Shown: positions 27,982 through 37,417, counted from the stretch's first letter. The stretch is DNA of 64,000 nucleotides from Vibrio rhizosphaerae (GCF_024347095.1 NZ_AP024903.1:2976001-3040000); one strand, 5' to 3'. Program-made: numbers and translations. Notes: generated by a model from the sequence alone, not told the origin.

Positions 27982-30534
27982 ATGACGCAGGCAAATGTGC
28001 AGGACATGGTGGCACAGGCAGATACAGGTGCTCGCAATCCCAAGGGCCTTGCAGGCCGGATTCTCTGGGTTGTTCCGGTCTGTTGGTCCCTCTTCCAGCT
28101 TTGGTATGCATCCCCGCTGCCATTCATTTTTGATTTTGGCGTTCTCAACGACACACAGGCGCGTTCAATTCATCTGATGTTTGCAATCTTCCTTGCATTC
28201 ACCGCCTATCCGGCTATGAAGAATTCATCCCGGGATCATATTCCCCTGATTGACTGGATCCTGGCATTGCTGGGAAGCTTCTCCGCCGCTTATATTTACC
28301 TTTTCTATGAAGCACTGGCCGGACGTTCCGGGGCACCGACAACCGTTGACGTGGTTGTCTCAGTCATCGGTATGGTGCTGCTTCTTGAAGCCACACGCCG
28401 GGCTTTAGGGCCACCACTCATGATGGTGGCAATGGTATTTCTCGCATATACCTTCGCCGGCCCCTATATGCCGGATGTCATTGCACACAAAGGCGCAAGT
28501 TTAAATAAAGCAATGTCTCACCTCTGGCTTACCACCGAAGGGGTCTTCGGCGTTGCTTTAGGCGTTTCCACTTCATTTGTATTTCTGTTTGTGTTGTTCG
28601 GTGCGATGCTCGAAAGAGCTGGTGCCGGTGCCTACTTCATCAAAGTCGCATTCTCGTTGCTGGGACACATGCGGGGCGGGCCGGCTAAAGCCGCAGTTGT
28701 TGCTTCCGGATTATCCGGACTGGTTTCCGGCTCTTCGATTGCCAATGTCGTCACCACCGGAACATTTACCATTCCGTTGATGAAACGCGTTGGCTTTCCG
28801 GGCACCAAAGCCGGCGCTGTCGAAGTCGCCGCGTCAACCAATGGTCAGCTGACACCACCGATCATGGGTGCAGCCGCTTTCCTGATGGTCGAGTATGTCG
28901 GCATTTCTTATGTGGAAGTGATCAAAGCCGCGGCGCTGCCAGCGATCATCTCTTATATCGCCCTGATTTATATTGTCCATCTCGAAGCCTGTAAAGCTGG
29001 TATGGAAGGACTACCGCGGCGTAAAACCGTCACCCTGCTGCAGAGTGTGCTGTCTTTTACCGGCACCATTCTGGCACTCGGTGCCATCAGCGCCATTGTC
29101 TATTACGGCGTCGGCTGGACTAAAGATGCCTTTGGCTCAGCGGCAACACCGATCGTGACCCTCGCGCTACTTGCCGCCTATATTGGTTTGGTCAAAATAT
29201 CGTCTCGCCATATGGATCAGACTGTTGATATCAATGAAGAACTCAACGAAGTCCCCGAACCCGGCCCGACCCTCAAATCAGGTCTGCACTTCCTGCTGCC
29301 GATTGTGGTTTTGGTGTGGTGTTTGACCGTTGAACGCTTCTCTCCGGGACTATCGGCTTTCTGGGCTACCGTGTTTATGATCTTCATTTTGCTGACCCAG
29401 CGTCCTTTAATGGCCTTCATGAACAAAACCGATGATATCGCCACACAAGCCAAAGCCGGTTTGGATGATTTCTTTGAAAGTCTGGCCAGCGGTGCGCGCA
29501 ATATGATTGGTATTGGCGTCGCAACAGCGGCGGCGGGAACGGTCGTTGGCGTGGTCACTTTAACCGGGATCGGACTGGTCATGACTGACTTTGTTGAGTT
29601 CATTTCCGGTGGCAGCGTGATCATGATGTTGATCTTCACGGCGGTGATCAGTCTGGTGCTGGGAATGGGGCTACCGACCACGGCAAACTATATTGTGGTC
29701 TCAACGCTGATGGCGCCAGTCATTGTAACGCTCGGGGCACAACACGGTTTGATCATTCCTTTGATCGCAGTTCACCTGTTTGTGTTCTATTTCGGGATTC
29801 TGGCGGATGATACGCCGCCGGTGGGGCTAGCCGCTTTCGCTGCCGCTGCCATTGCCAAATCCGACCCGATCCGTACCGGTATTCAGGGCTTTACCTATGA
29901 TATCCGGACGGCCATCTTACCGTTCATGTTCGTCTTCAATACCCAACTGCTATTGATTGGGATTGATACTTGGTGGCATTTAATGCTAACCATTTTCTCA
30001 GCGATTACCGCCATGCTGCTATTCTCTGCAGCAACGCAGGGCTGGTGGTTTACCAAAAATAAATGGTGGGAAACCGTGTTACTGCTCGTCCTGACATTCT
30101 CGTTCTTCCGGCCGGGATTTTGGTGGGACATGATCTATCCTGAACATGAAATGTATCCGGGCACTGATATTTATCAGATCACGGACAAACTCCATCCCGG
30201 TGAAGCACTGGAGTTGGTTGTCTCAGGCGACAAAATGAATGGCGAACATGTCACTAAAACAGTGCGGCTGCCATTCGATGAGCGCGCCAAAACAGCCGAA
30301 GAACGGGTCAGCTCGATGGGCTTGATGTTGACCGAGAAAGGAAAAGAAATGAACGTCGATATGGTTGAGTTCGGGAGTCCGGCAGAAGCGTCCGGGATTG
30401 ATTTTGACTGGAAGATTGACTCAATCATTGTCGAATCTGAACGTCCGATGAAAGAATGGGTATTCATTCCGGCACTCTTGCTCACATTATTATTGATCTG
30501 GAATCAAAAACGTCGGATCAGATCATCAAAATAG
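27982..30534 (+). CDS. TRAP transporter fused 4TM/12TM permease, with C-terminal DUF3394 domain
   Basis: The 850-residue membrane protein fuses the small (DctQ-like, about 30-150) and large (DctM-like, about 150-700) TRAP subunits. The DctM part shows ASGLSGLVSGSSIANVVTTG and PPIMGAAAFLM early and LGMGLPTTANYIVV late. It is a Na+-coupled secondary importer working with the TAXI receptor. The last part (about 715-850) is soluble between two terminal spans and has a PDZ-like FGSPAEASGIDFDWKIDSI segment, the DUF3394 extension of this subfamily. A universal stress protein gene follows. Confidence 0.92.
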   Translation: MTQANVQDMVAQADTGARNPKGLAGRILWVVPVCWSLFQLWYASPLPFIFDFGVLNDTQARSIHLMFAIFLAFTAYPAMKNSSRDHIPLIDWILALLGSFSAAYIYLFYEALAGRSGAPTTVDVVVSVIGMVLLLEATRRALGPPLMMVAMVFLAYTFAGPYMPDVIAHKGASLNKAMSHLWLTTEGVFGVALGVSTSFVFLFVLFGAMLERAGAGAYFIKVAFSLLGHMRGGPAKAAVVASGLSGLVSGSSIANVVTTGTFTIPLMKRVGFPGTKAGAVEVAASTNGQLTPPIMGAAAFLMVEYVGISYVEVIKAAALPAIISYIALIYIVHLEACKAGMEGLPRRKTVTLLQSVLSFTGTILALGAISAIVYYGVGWTKDAFGSAATPIVTLALLAAYIGLVKISSRHMDQTVDINEELNEVPEPGPTLKSGLHFLLPIVVLVWCLTVERFSPGLSAFWATVFMIFILLTQRPLMAFMNKTDDIATQAKAGLDDFFESLASGARNMIGIGVATAAAGTVVGVVTLTGIGLVMTDFVEFISGGSVIMMLIFTAVISLVLGMGLPTTANYIVVSTLMAPVIVTLGAQHGLIIPLIAVHLFVFYFGILADDTPPVGLAAFAAAAIAKSDPIRTGIQGFTYDIRTAILPFMFVFNTQLLLIGIDTWWHLMLTIFSAITAMLLFSAATQGWWFTKNKWWETVLLLVLTFSFFRPGFWWDMIYPEHEMYPGTDIYQITDKLHPGEALELVVSGDKMNGEHVTKTVRLPFDERAKTAEERVSSMGLMLTEKGKEMNVDMVEFGSPAEASGIDFDWKIDSIIVESERPMKEWVFIPALLLTLLLIWNQKRRIRSSK

Positions 30535-30548
30535 ATGCCAAATCAATA

Positions 30549-30568
30549 TGCCTGACACCGGTCAGGCA
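30549..30568 (+). other. Hairpin before the universal stress protein gene
   Basis: TGCCTGAC and GTCAGGCA pair around ACCG. No T-run follows; instead TATAAT comes next, so this may be an RNA-processing hairpin or part of a promoter for the downstream gene. Confidence 0.4.
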
Positions 30569-30607
30569 TATAATGGCCCCGATTCTGGCTAGAGAGGTGA
30601 TATACCC

Positions 30608-31048
30608 ATGTACAAACATATTCTTGTACCTGTTGATTTAAATGAACAAGGCTTTGCCGATAAAGCGGTAGAAATCGCGGTCTGGCATGCCAAGCATTCC
30701 AATGCGGAAATCCATTTGCTCAATGTGCTGCCCGGCATTCACATGTCAATGGTTTCAACCTATTTCCCTAAAGATGCAGCAGCCAAGATGAAAGCGGACG
30801 TCAGAGCACAGCTCAAAGCTTTTGCGGAAGCGCATATTGATGAAGAAGTGGTCTACCACCTCCATATCGCTGAAGGCAAACCGTACAGCACGATTTTGGA
30901 TTATGCCGAAAAACTGGGCAGTGATCTGATTATCATGCCAAGCCACAAACGCTCCAGAATTGATAAGGTGGTCTTGGGCTCAGTCGCCAGTAAAGTGGTA
31001 CAGAACTCTCCCATTCACGTCTTGGTTGTCAAACCTCAAGAGTACTAA
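30608..31048 (+). CDS. Universal stress protein (UspA family)
   Basis: This 146-residue cytoplasmic protein begins MYKHILVPVDLNEQGFADKAV and ends SRIDKVVLGSVASKVVQNSP-IHVLVVKP. That matches the ATP-binding Usp fold, although the Gly spacing after VLGS departs somewhat from G-2x-G-9x-G. It lies 73 bases after the TRAP permease on the same strand. In Halomonas the TRAP system TeaABC is followed by the Usp TeaD, which controls transport, so a regulatory link to this TRAP is a reasonable inference. Confidence 0.9.
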   Translation: MYKHILVPVDLNEQGFADKAVEIAVWHAKHSNAEIHLLNVLPGIHMSMVSTYFPKDAAAKMKADVRAQLKAFAEAHIDEEVVYHLHIAEGKPYSTILDYAEKLGSDLIIMPSHKRSRIDKVVLGSVASKVVQNSPIHVLVVKPQEY

Positions 31049-31080
31049 TCTCAACATCATTAAACAAAAGAATACACCAA

Positions 31081-31109
31081 AGGTGCCGATTCAGAACCGG
31101 CACCTTTTT
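31081..31109 (+). terminator. Terminator after the universal stress protein gene
   Basis: AGGTGCCG and CGGCACCT form an 8-bp stem with a 9-base loop and a T5 run. Confidence 0.9.
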
Positions 31110-31142
31110 CAATGGCTGATGGGTTGAACAGTGATGTGACCG

Positions 31143-31946
31143 TTACAGTGGAAAGTGAGTCACACAGATCCCTTCACTTAAACCGATTTGGCAGCTTTCT
31201 TCCTGCCCGTCCAGTTGAACGGTTAATCGATATAAATCCTGTGGATCCGGATGTTCGGGATTAAAATAACGTGGTGCCTCAACCTGAAAAACAGCACTGG
31301 CCAGATGACTTCGCATATCAATCGGAATCTGATAACTCATCCCGTCAAATTTAATCACGGCTGACACCAGCCCGGGTTTTAACATTTCAAAATAGATATG
31401 CACCAACAGTTCACAGCCACCACCGTGATGCCAGACCTGTTCCGTTGTCAAATGGGTCAATCTGACGTGGCGGATGCACTGTAAATAGGGTTCCCGCCAG
31501 ATACCGACGCGTGAGTCATAATGACGAACGGGCTCTTTTCCCAGAAAACAGAGCGGATGTGGTACATCATCATCAAGTAAAAGATCATCATCCGGTTCGA
31601 GGAATAAAATCTCAAACCGGTTCCGACCGGGTTGAAGTAATGATTTGATATCTTTGCGATAAACAGATGACAATCCATCACAGTCAAACAGTGCAACCCC
31701 GTTGAGGCGAACTTCAGCATGGTGATCAATGCCCTCCAGAACTAAATCAATACCGGCATAACTCAATAGATCATCATCGACTTCAATGTCATGCATGAGG
31801 TGCCATTCTTGTGCTGCAATCTCCGTTTCAGACAGCGTCACCGGAAGAACATCACTCAGCGGTGCGGGAAAACAGATATCGTCCTGGGGAACGGTGAGAT
31901 CAGTCAGCGGAGACAGCTGCCAGTAACCTGCTAATGAGTATTTCAT
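31143..31946 (-). CDS. GH2-like sugar-binding domain protein without a catalytic domain
   Basis: The 267-residue protein begins MKYSLAGYWQLSPLTDL. It follows the N-terminal jelly-roll of GH2 enzymes (beta-mannosidase or beta-glucuronidase type): the YAGIDLVLEGIDHHAEVRLNGV core, then NRFEILF, then HYDSRVGIWREPYLQ, which corresponds to the G-I-W-R-x-V segment. A second sandwich (about 160-267) follows. The GH2 TIM barrel and its catalytic glutamates are absent, and the gene ends with a normal stop, so it is not a visible frameshift remnant. It has no signal peptide. A longer frame upstream would need TTG. It lies downstream of uxuA on the same strand, behind a terminator. Confidence 0.65.
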   Translation of the reverse strand: MKYSLAGYWQLSPLTDLTVPQDDICFPAPLSDVLPVTLSETEIAAQEWHLMHDIEVDDDLLSYAGIDLVLEGIDHHAEVRLNGVALFDCDGLSSVYRKDIKSLLQPGRNRFEILFLEPDDDLLLDDDVPHPLCFLGKEPVRHYDSRVGIWREPYLQCIRHVRLTHLTTEQVWHHGGGCELLVHIYFEMLKPGLVSAVIKFDGMSYQIPIDMRSHLASAVFQVEAPRYFNPEHPDPQDLYRLTVQLDGQEESCQIGLSEGICVTHFPL

Positions 31947-32023
31947 GTGCCACAATTTGTTCTGGATCAATTTTTACATTGTCCCAGAGTCACGACGATT
32001 TTGAAAGAATCAAATCCCGGTCC

Positions 32024-32045
32024 ATAAAAAAAGCCGCTCAGCAGC
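32024..32045 (-). terminator. Terminator after uxuA
   Basis: AGCCGCT and AGCGGCT pair around CAGC, and on the minus strand a run of seven T follows. Confidence 0.88.
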
Positions 32046-32094
32046 GGCTAAATGAATCAACGGCAAAGAACGTCATCAGGTACCGAGCAATCAT

Positions 32095-33285
32095 TTATTT
32101 ACGGGTATAAAATGCACGTTTCAAAGCAAGTTCAACCCCGCGAATCTCGGCCAGTCCTTTCAAACGACCGATACAGGAATAGCCCGGATTAGTTTGCTTT
32201 TTCAAATCATCAATCATCTGATGGCCATGGTCAGGGCGCATCGGAATACGGCGCTCGTCCCCTTGCATTTCGCGTCGGTATTCTTCTTTCAGCAGCGCAT
32301 TAATCACGTTGTACATGTCCACATCACCATCTAAATGTGCGGCTTCATGGAAACTCATCGGATTGCCCTCCTCACGTAAGGTTGAGCGTAAGTGAGTGAA
32401 ATAAATCCGGTCACCATAGGTTTCGATCATCCGTACCAGATCATTGTCTCCGCGAACCCCATAAGAGCCGGTACACATGGTGATTCCATTCATCGGGCTT
32501 GGCACCGCCGTCGTCAGCGCTTCAATATCTTCAATGGTGGACACAATCCGGGGTAAACCAAGGATCGGACGCGGCGGATCATCGGGATGGACAGCAAGCT
32601 TCAGACCATACTGCTCACAAGTTGGTATCAATGCCTGAAGGAATAACACCATGTGTTCACGCAGTTTTTCTCTGTCAATGCCTTGATAGGTGTCAAGACG
32701 CGCCTGAAACTCTTCTAACGTATATCCTTCTTCAGCACCGGGTAAACCGGCGATAATATTCGCGGTTAATTTCTCAATTTGTGCCTGAGACATCTGTTCG
32801 AAACGGGCTTTTGCCTCAACTTGCTCCGCAGCGGTGTAATCAGCCTCTGCCCCCGGACGTTTAAGAATGAACAGTTCAAATGCTGCAAATTCAATCTGAT
32901 CAAAACGCAGTGCTTTCGACCCGTCAGGTAACTGATACTCCAGATCGGTACGTGTCCAGTCAAGAACCGGCATAAAGTTATAGCACACCGTATCGATGCC
33001 GCATTCAGCAAGGTTAATCAGTGACTGTTTGTAATTTTCAATCCACTGTTCATAGCGACCGGTACGCGTCTTGATCTCTTCATGGACCGGGACACTTTCA
33101 ACAACAGACCAGTTAAACCCTTTCTGTTCCAACAGCGCTTTGCGCTTGAGGATCTCCTCTTTACACCAGACTTCACCATTCGGAATATGATGCAATGCGG
33201 TTACAATTCCCGTGGCGCCTGCTTGTTTAATATCATCTAAAGACACAGGATCGCTTGGGCCGTACCAACGCCAAGTTTGTTCCAT
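32095..33285 (-). CDS. uxuA: Mannonate dehydratase
   Basis: UxuA removes water from D-mannonate to give 2-keto-3-deoxygluconate in glucuronate breakdown. The 396-residue TIM-barrel protein begins [35 protein letters not shown] in the family manner. It has the metal-site regions [37 protein letters not shown] and [12 protein letters not shown]. Start ATG 33285. It lies downstream of the regulator gene on the same strand, on the opposite side of the locus from uxuB and uxaC. Confidence 0.96.
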   Translation of the reverse strand: MEQTWRWYGPSDPVSLDDIKQAGATGIVTALHHIPNGEVWCKEEILKRKALLEQKGFNWSVVESVPVHEEIKTRTGRYEQWIENYKQSLINLAECGIDTVCYNFMPVLDWTRTDLEYQLPDGSKALRFDQIEFAAFELFILKRPGAEADYTAAEQVEAKARFEQMSQAQIEKLTANIIAGLPGAEEGYTLEEFQARLDTYQGIDREKLREHMVLFLQALIPTCEQYGLKLAVHPDDPPRPILGLPRIVSTIEDIEALTTAVPSPMNGITMCTGSYGVRGDNDLVRMIETYGDRIYFTHLRSTLREEGNPMSFHEAAHLDGDVDMYNVINALLKEEYRREMQGDERRIPMRPDHGHQMIDDLKKQTNPGYSCIGRLKGLAEIRGVELALKRAFYTRK

Positions 33286-33380
33286 AATTTGTTTCCCAGT
33301 TGTTCGTTTTTTAGTGATTCATTTTTTCGTGATTGACTGTTGAGCCATGTAGTATCAAGGCAGCATGGCTCTACCAAGCA

Positions 33381-34148
33381 TTAGCGAAACAGATAACCGT
33401 CAAATAACGGATCATCCATATCGGATAATTGAAACAACGTCTGCTTTACATTTTCGATATGCTGCCACATCGCTTGTCTGGCACCGTCCGGATCCCGCTT
33501 TTGTAATGCCAGTAAGATCCGCTCGTGATCCTCCAGCCATTGACAACGGTAAGTATTGCTCTTAATACGTGAATGCAGTTGCTGCCACATGGGACTATCA
33601 TTGCGCCGCTCCCACAAGTCGTGAATGATGTCACTCAGGACACTATTTTGAGAGGCTTCAGCGATCGTCAGGTGGAATAGCCGATCATATTCGTAATCCT
33701 CGGTATCATTTTCCAGACTGACGCGCTCTTGATCCAGATAGTAACGCAGACGCGAAATATCATTCTTGGTAACGTTGGATGCCGAAAAACTTGCAATCTG
33801 ACTTTCCAGCACTTGTCGTGCCTGTAACAATTCAAACGGACCGACATCGCTACTGCGATTTAACGCTGGCTCCTGCTCTTGTAATGTGTCCGGCAGTTTA
33901 ATGACATAAACCCCTGATCCTTTACGGACTTCAACCAACCCTTGCAGTTCTAACATGATAATGGCTTCGCGAACGACGGAACGACTCACGTCAAGCTCCT
34001 CAGCGATCTCCCGTTCAGGCGGCAGCCGATCGCCGAGACCGAATTCTCCGGACGCAATCCGTTTTTGTAATCCAAGGCCGATTTTCTGATAAAGACGCTG
34101 TGGATCAATCATATCAACACGAACACTCAAGTTGGTTTGAATACCCAT
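33381..34148 (-). CDS. exuR: GntR/FadR-family uronate regulator, ExuR-like
   Basis: The 255-residue protein has an N-terminal winged helix-turn-helix (LPPEREIAEELDVSRSVVREA, about 45-65) and a FCD ligand domain. The stretches RLYQKI, VVREAIIMLELQGLVEVRKGSG and GPFELLQARQ resemble E. coli ExuR more than UxuR. Metal-binding His residues are visible in LFHLTIAEAS, MWQHI and QWLEDHERIL. It is the likely repressor of this uronate locus, relieved by a uronate. A tandem operator-like palindrome sits 84-110 bases upstream, suggesting autoregulation. A second in-frame ATG 12 codons in is possible. Confidence 0.88.
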   Translation of the reverse strand: MGIQTNLSVRVDMIDPQRLYQKIGLGLQKRIASGEFGLGDRLPPEREIAEELDVSRSVVREAIIMLELQGLVEVRKGSGVYVIKLPDTLQEQEPALNRSSDVGPFELLQARQVLESQIASFSASNVTKNDISRLRYYLDQERVSLENDTEDYEYDRLFHLTIAEASQNSVLSDIIHDLWERRNDSPMWQQLHSRIKSNTYRCQWLEDHERILLALQKRDPDGARQAMWQHIENVKQTLFQLSDMDDPLFDGYLFR

Positions 34149-34231
34149 ATGCTCTCGCTTAGTTCACTTCCGTTAGTATGGGGTACAGGTATTGTTGGAT
34201 CTGGATGCAACGATATCGCATGCTAAAGATC

Positions 34232-34257
34232 GGTTGACCAATATAGATTGGTCAACC
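34232..34257. promoter_or_regulatory. Double ExuR/UxuR-like operator (11-bp inverted repeat)
   Basis: GGTTGACCAAT and ATTGGTCAACC form a perfect inverted repeat around ATAG. Each arm also gives a near-operator, TCGGT-TG-ACCAA and TTGGT-CA-ACCAT, each one mismatch from TTGGT-N2-ACCAA, with centres 18 bases apart. It lies between the dctP stop and the regulator start. As RNA it could also form a hairpin after dctP, but no T-run follows. Confidence 0.65.
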
Positions 34258-34271
34258 ATTGGTGGTCTGGC

Positions 34272-35261
34272 TTAATCGGCTGCCAGTGCATCAATTTCTT
34301 TCACGTATTTTGCAATCGCTTGATTCTGCAATGCTTCATCATGCATGGGTTTAACCGCATCGATAAACGGCTGCTTCTCAACCTTCACGAAAGAAACACC
34401 CATTGCTGATTTCGCTTTTTCTTGCGCCTCGGCAATCATTTTGGTCCACAGATCTTTGTGGTACATCATTGACTCTTTCGCTGCTTTACGAATAGCAACT
34501 TGTTGATCCGGTGTGAGTTTATTCCAGGATTCTTCACTGATAACCAATACATCCGGAATCATGGTATGTTCATCCATGCTGAAAAATTTCGCGACTTCAC
34601 CATGACGAGAGTTGGTCAGCGCCGTTTCGTTGTTTTCAGCACCATCAACCACGCCTTGTTGCAGGGCTGTGTACAATTCACCATAAGCCAACGGTGTGGG
34701 TGAACCGCCCATGAGTTTAATCATGTTGACGGCTGTAGGGCTCGGTTGAACGCGGATTTTCATGCCTTTCAGATCAGCAGGCGACTTGATCGGTTTCTTC
34801 GCGTAGAAGCTGCGAGCACCGCCATCATAGTAAGTTAACCCAATGAATCCCTTTCCTTTTGATGCATTTAAGATATCGTCACCAACCTTGCCGGTCAGGA
34901 CGCGATAAAAGTGGTCGCGATCATGGAAAATGTAAGGGATGTTAAATGCGCCATAGGCTGGCTCAAATGATTCCAGCTCACTCGCATTGGATTTAGCGAT
35001 ATCCAAAGCACCATTTTGCAGCAGCTCCATCGACTCACGTTGGGTCCCTAACTGGCCGTTCGGATAGATACGAATTTTCACCTCACCGTGCGTGTACTCT
35101 TTCACTTTTTCTGCCATATATTGCATCGATTTATGGACCGGGTGATTTCTATCTTGGTTATGGCTCAGTTTTAGAATGGTGGTCGCTGATGCCGTAAAAG
35201 AAATTGAAGCAGCCGCCACACAGGCCATCAGGGTAGACAGCGTTTTTTTATTCAACCGCAT
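34272..35261 (-). CDS. TRAP transporter solute receptor, DctP family (uronate)
   Basis: The 329-residue periplasmic receptor has a signal peptide cleaved near SFTASATTIL. The family blocks are KLSHNQDRNHPVHKSMQYMAEKV, RIYPNGQLGTQRESMELLQNGALDI, MKIRVQPSPTAVNMIKLMGGSPTPL and ALQQGVVDGAENNETA. The Arg in KIRVQPS is the usual carboxylate ligand. ATG 35261 is chosen because GGAG lies 6 bases ahead; ATG 35273 has none. Its locus, with uxuA/uxuB/uxaC, points to a uronate such as glucuronate or a uronate-containing disaccharide. It is divergent from dctQM. Confidence 0.92.
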   Translation of the reverse strand: MRLNKKTLSTLMACVAAASISFTASATTILKLSHNQDRNHPVHKSMQYMAEKVKEYTHGEVKIRIYPNGQLGTQRESMELLQNGALDIAKSNASELESFEPAYGAFNIPYIFHDRDHFYRVLTGKVGDDILNASKGKGFIGLTYYDGGARSFYAKKPIKSPADLKGMKIRVQPSPTAVNMIKLMGGSPTPLAYGELYTALQQGVVDGAENNETALTNSRHGEVAKFFSMDEHTMIPDVLVISEESWNKLTPDQQVAIRKAAKESMMYHKDLWTKMIAEAQEKAKSAMGVSFVKVEKQPFIDAVKPMHDEALQNQAIAKYVKEIDALAAD

Positions 35262-35408
35262 AATGTTCTCCATTTTAGAGTGATGTTATTTTCATGCGTT
35301 ATCTTTCAGATTATCGGATGAGCAATCCATGTCTTATTCATCTCATCTTCAGTAGGTCACTATTAAGTTAGCTGCCAATGCAGACCAATTTCAATAAAAA
35401 ACTTTATA

Positions 35409-35420
35409 TTGGTTGACCAA
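35409..35420. promoter_or_regulatory. ExuR/UxuR-like operator between dctP and dctQ
   Basis: ATTGGTTGACCAAC contains TTGGT-TG-ACCAA, an exact match to the palindromic core TTGGT-N2-ACCAA of the E. coli UxuR/ExuR operators. It is about 150 bases from each of the two divergent start codons, so it could control both arms. Confidence 0.75.
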
Positions 35421-35461
35421 CTTCATAAAAAACGACCACAACTGTTCAGACCAAATGTTAA

Positions 35462-35477
35462 TGAGAGTTCGATCACA
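35462..35477. promoter_or_regulatory. CRP-like site before dctQ
   Basis: TGAGAGTTCGATCACA matches TGTGA-N6-TCACA with one mismatch. It is 100 bases before the dctQ start. Catabolite control of a uronate operon is expected, but this single site is only a candidate. Confidence 0.45.
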
Positions 35478-35577
35478 GGCTGTTTTTGTATGGCATGCTC
35501 TAATGCCAAGCGATTTTAAGGAAAATAATTACCCCCTACATGCTTATATAACAAAAATTGGTTTACCAGGAGTCATT

Positions 35578-36105
35578 ATGGACAAGTTAATAGGCGTCAT
35601 TAACCGAGGGCTGTCGCTGTTTTGCATCGGCTTATCCAGCGTCCTCGTGATTTGCGTCGTCTGGCAAGTTTTCTCTCGGTATGTGTTGAACACACCCAGT
35701 ACAACCACAGACGAGCTTGCTCGCTTTCTTTTTATATGGGTCGGCCTGATGGGAGCCGCATATACCTTGGGGCAAAAACGCCATTTAGCCATTGAATTAC
35801 TTGAACAACTTTTAGAGAACAAACCGGCTAAGCTCAGTATTCTTCGTCTTGTCATTAATGCAATTAGCCTGATTTTTGTCAGCGTGATCATGGTTTACGG
35901 GGGAGGAAAGCTGATGCTACACGTGCTGGAAACCGGTCAGGTATCACCGGCACTCAACCTCGAAATGGGATACGTTTACGCGGCGATTCCCCTCAGCGGC
36001 ATCTTCATGTTGATTTATCTGTCAACGGACTTTTTGACCAACCTGAGAACCCTGATGTGCAGTAAGTCACATAAAGTGGATTCTGTGGCTAACCAATTAA
36101 AATAG
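35578..36105 (+). CDS. TRAP transporter small membrane subunit, DctQ family
   Basis: The 175-residue protein has four membrane segments and begins MDKLIGVINRGLSLFCIGLSSV. The family signature VWQVFSRYVLNTPSTTTDELARFLFIWVG is present. CAGGAG precedes ATG 35578. The frame is open for 55 codons upstream, but that stretch is non-membrane and lacks a ribosome-binding site. It pairs with DctM, encoded 10 bases later, and with the divergent DctP. Confidence 0.92.
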   Translation: MDKLIGVINRGLSLFCIGLSSVLVICVVWQVFSRYVLNTPSTTTDELARFLFIWVGLMGAAYTLGQKRHLAIELLEQLLENKPAKLSILRLVINAISLIFVSVIMVYGGGKLMLHVLETGQVSPALNLEMGYVYAAIPLSGIFMLIYLSTDFLTNLRTLMCSKSHKVDSVANQLK

Positions 36106-36115
36106 GAACTGACTC

Positions 36116-37417
36116 ATGGATTGGCAAATTATCATTGTTCTGTTTGGTACCTTCTTTATTTTTTTGGGATTAGGAGTCCCGATTTCATTTGGTATTGCAA
36201 TTTCATCACTGCTGACCGTGATGCTTTCGCTCCCTTTTGATGCCGCGATTGCGGTCATTTCACAAAAACTGGCTTCAGGTCTGGACAGCTTCTCTCTGTT
36301 AGCGATTCCGTTCTTCATTCTGGCCGGGAATATCATGAATCAGGGCGGCATTGCGCTGCGGCTGATTAATTTTGCCAAAGTATTGGGCGGTCAGTTACCG
36401 GGTTCATTAGCCCACGTCAATGTACTCGCCAATATGATGTTTGGCTCGATTTCAGGTTCAGCGGTCGCCTCTGCGGCGGCGGTCGGTGGCACCATGTCTC
36501 CACTGCAAAAGAAAGAGGGCTATGACCCGGCGTATTCCGCAGCCGTCAATATTACCTCCTGCCCGACCGGATTACTGATTCCGCCCAGTAACACCTTTAT
36601 CGTTTACTCATTAATTTCCGGCGGAACATCGATTGGCGCCTTGTTTCTCGCAGGTTACATCCCCGGCCTGATCATGGGGTTAGGTCTCATGATTGTCGCG
36701 GCAATTATTGCGAAAAAACGCAACTATCCGGTCTCCGAAAAACCCAGCGGGCGAATGGTACTGCAAAGAACACTTGATGCCCTGCCAAGCCTTGGTCTGA
36801 TTGTCATCATTATGGGCGGCATTATCGGCGGTATTTTTACCGCGACGGAAGCTTCTGCCATTGCAGTGGTTTATACGCTGTTGCTGGCGGTGGTGTTCTA
36901 TCGTGAAGTCACCCTGAGACAAATTCCGGCGATTATTTTGGAGTCGGTGATCACCACCTCGATTGTACTGCTCTTGATCGGTGCCTCAATGGGGATGTCC
37001 TGGGCGATGGCCAATGCTGATATCCCTTACATGATCAGTGATGCACTGATGAATGTATCCGAAAATCCGATGGTCGTCCTGCTGATTATCAACCTGATTC
37101 TGTTAATCGTCGGGGTCTTTATGGATATGACCCCGGCCCTGTTGATTTTCACCCCGATCTTTCTGCCGATTGCGATGGATCTCGGCATGGATCCGGTTCA
37201 CTTCGGGATCATGATGACATTTAACCTCTGTATCGGTATCTGTACACCACCGGTCGGTAGTGCCCTATTCATCGGTTGCTCGGTAGGGAAAGTGAAAATC
37301 GATAAAGTCATCAAACCGTTGCTGCCTTTCTATGCCGTTTTAGTGCTTGCGCTGATGCTGGTCACCTATATTCCGGAAATCAGTTTAGCGCTGCCCCAAG
37401 CCTTCCTCGGCTATTAA
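36116..37417 (+). CDS. TRAP transporter large permease subunit, DctM family
   Basis: The 433-residue protein has about 12 membrane spans and forms the Na+-coupled translocation channel. The DctM signatures FFILAGNIMNQGGIALRLINFA, NMMFGSISGSAVASAAAVGG, TSCPTGLLIPPSNTF and GICTPPVGSALFIGC are all present. It is a standalone subunit here, unlike the fused permease at 28.0-30.5 kb. It sits in the operon dctQ-dctM-GH31-uxuB-uxaC. Confidence 0.94.
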   Translation: MDWQIIIVLFGTFFIFLGLGVPISFGIAISSLLTVMLSLPFDAAIAVISQKLASGLDSFSLLAIPFFILAGNIMNQGGIALRLINFAKVLGGQLPGSLAHVNVLANMMFGSISGSAVASAAAVGGTMSPLQKKEGYDPAYSAAVNITSCPTGLLIPPSNTFIVYSLISGGTSIGALFLAGYIPGLIMGLGLMIVAAIIAKKRNYPVSEKPSGRMVLQRTLDALPSLGLIVIIMGGIIGGIFTATEASAIAVVYTLLLAVVFYREVTLRQIPAIILESVITTSIVLLLIGASMGMSWAMANADIPYMISDALMNVSENPMVVLLIINLILLIVGVFMDMTPALLIFTPIFLPIAMDLGMDPVHFGIMMTFNLCIGICTPPVGSALFIGCSVGKVKIDKVIKPLLPFYAVLVLALMLVTYIPEISLALPQAFLGY

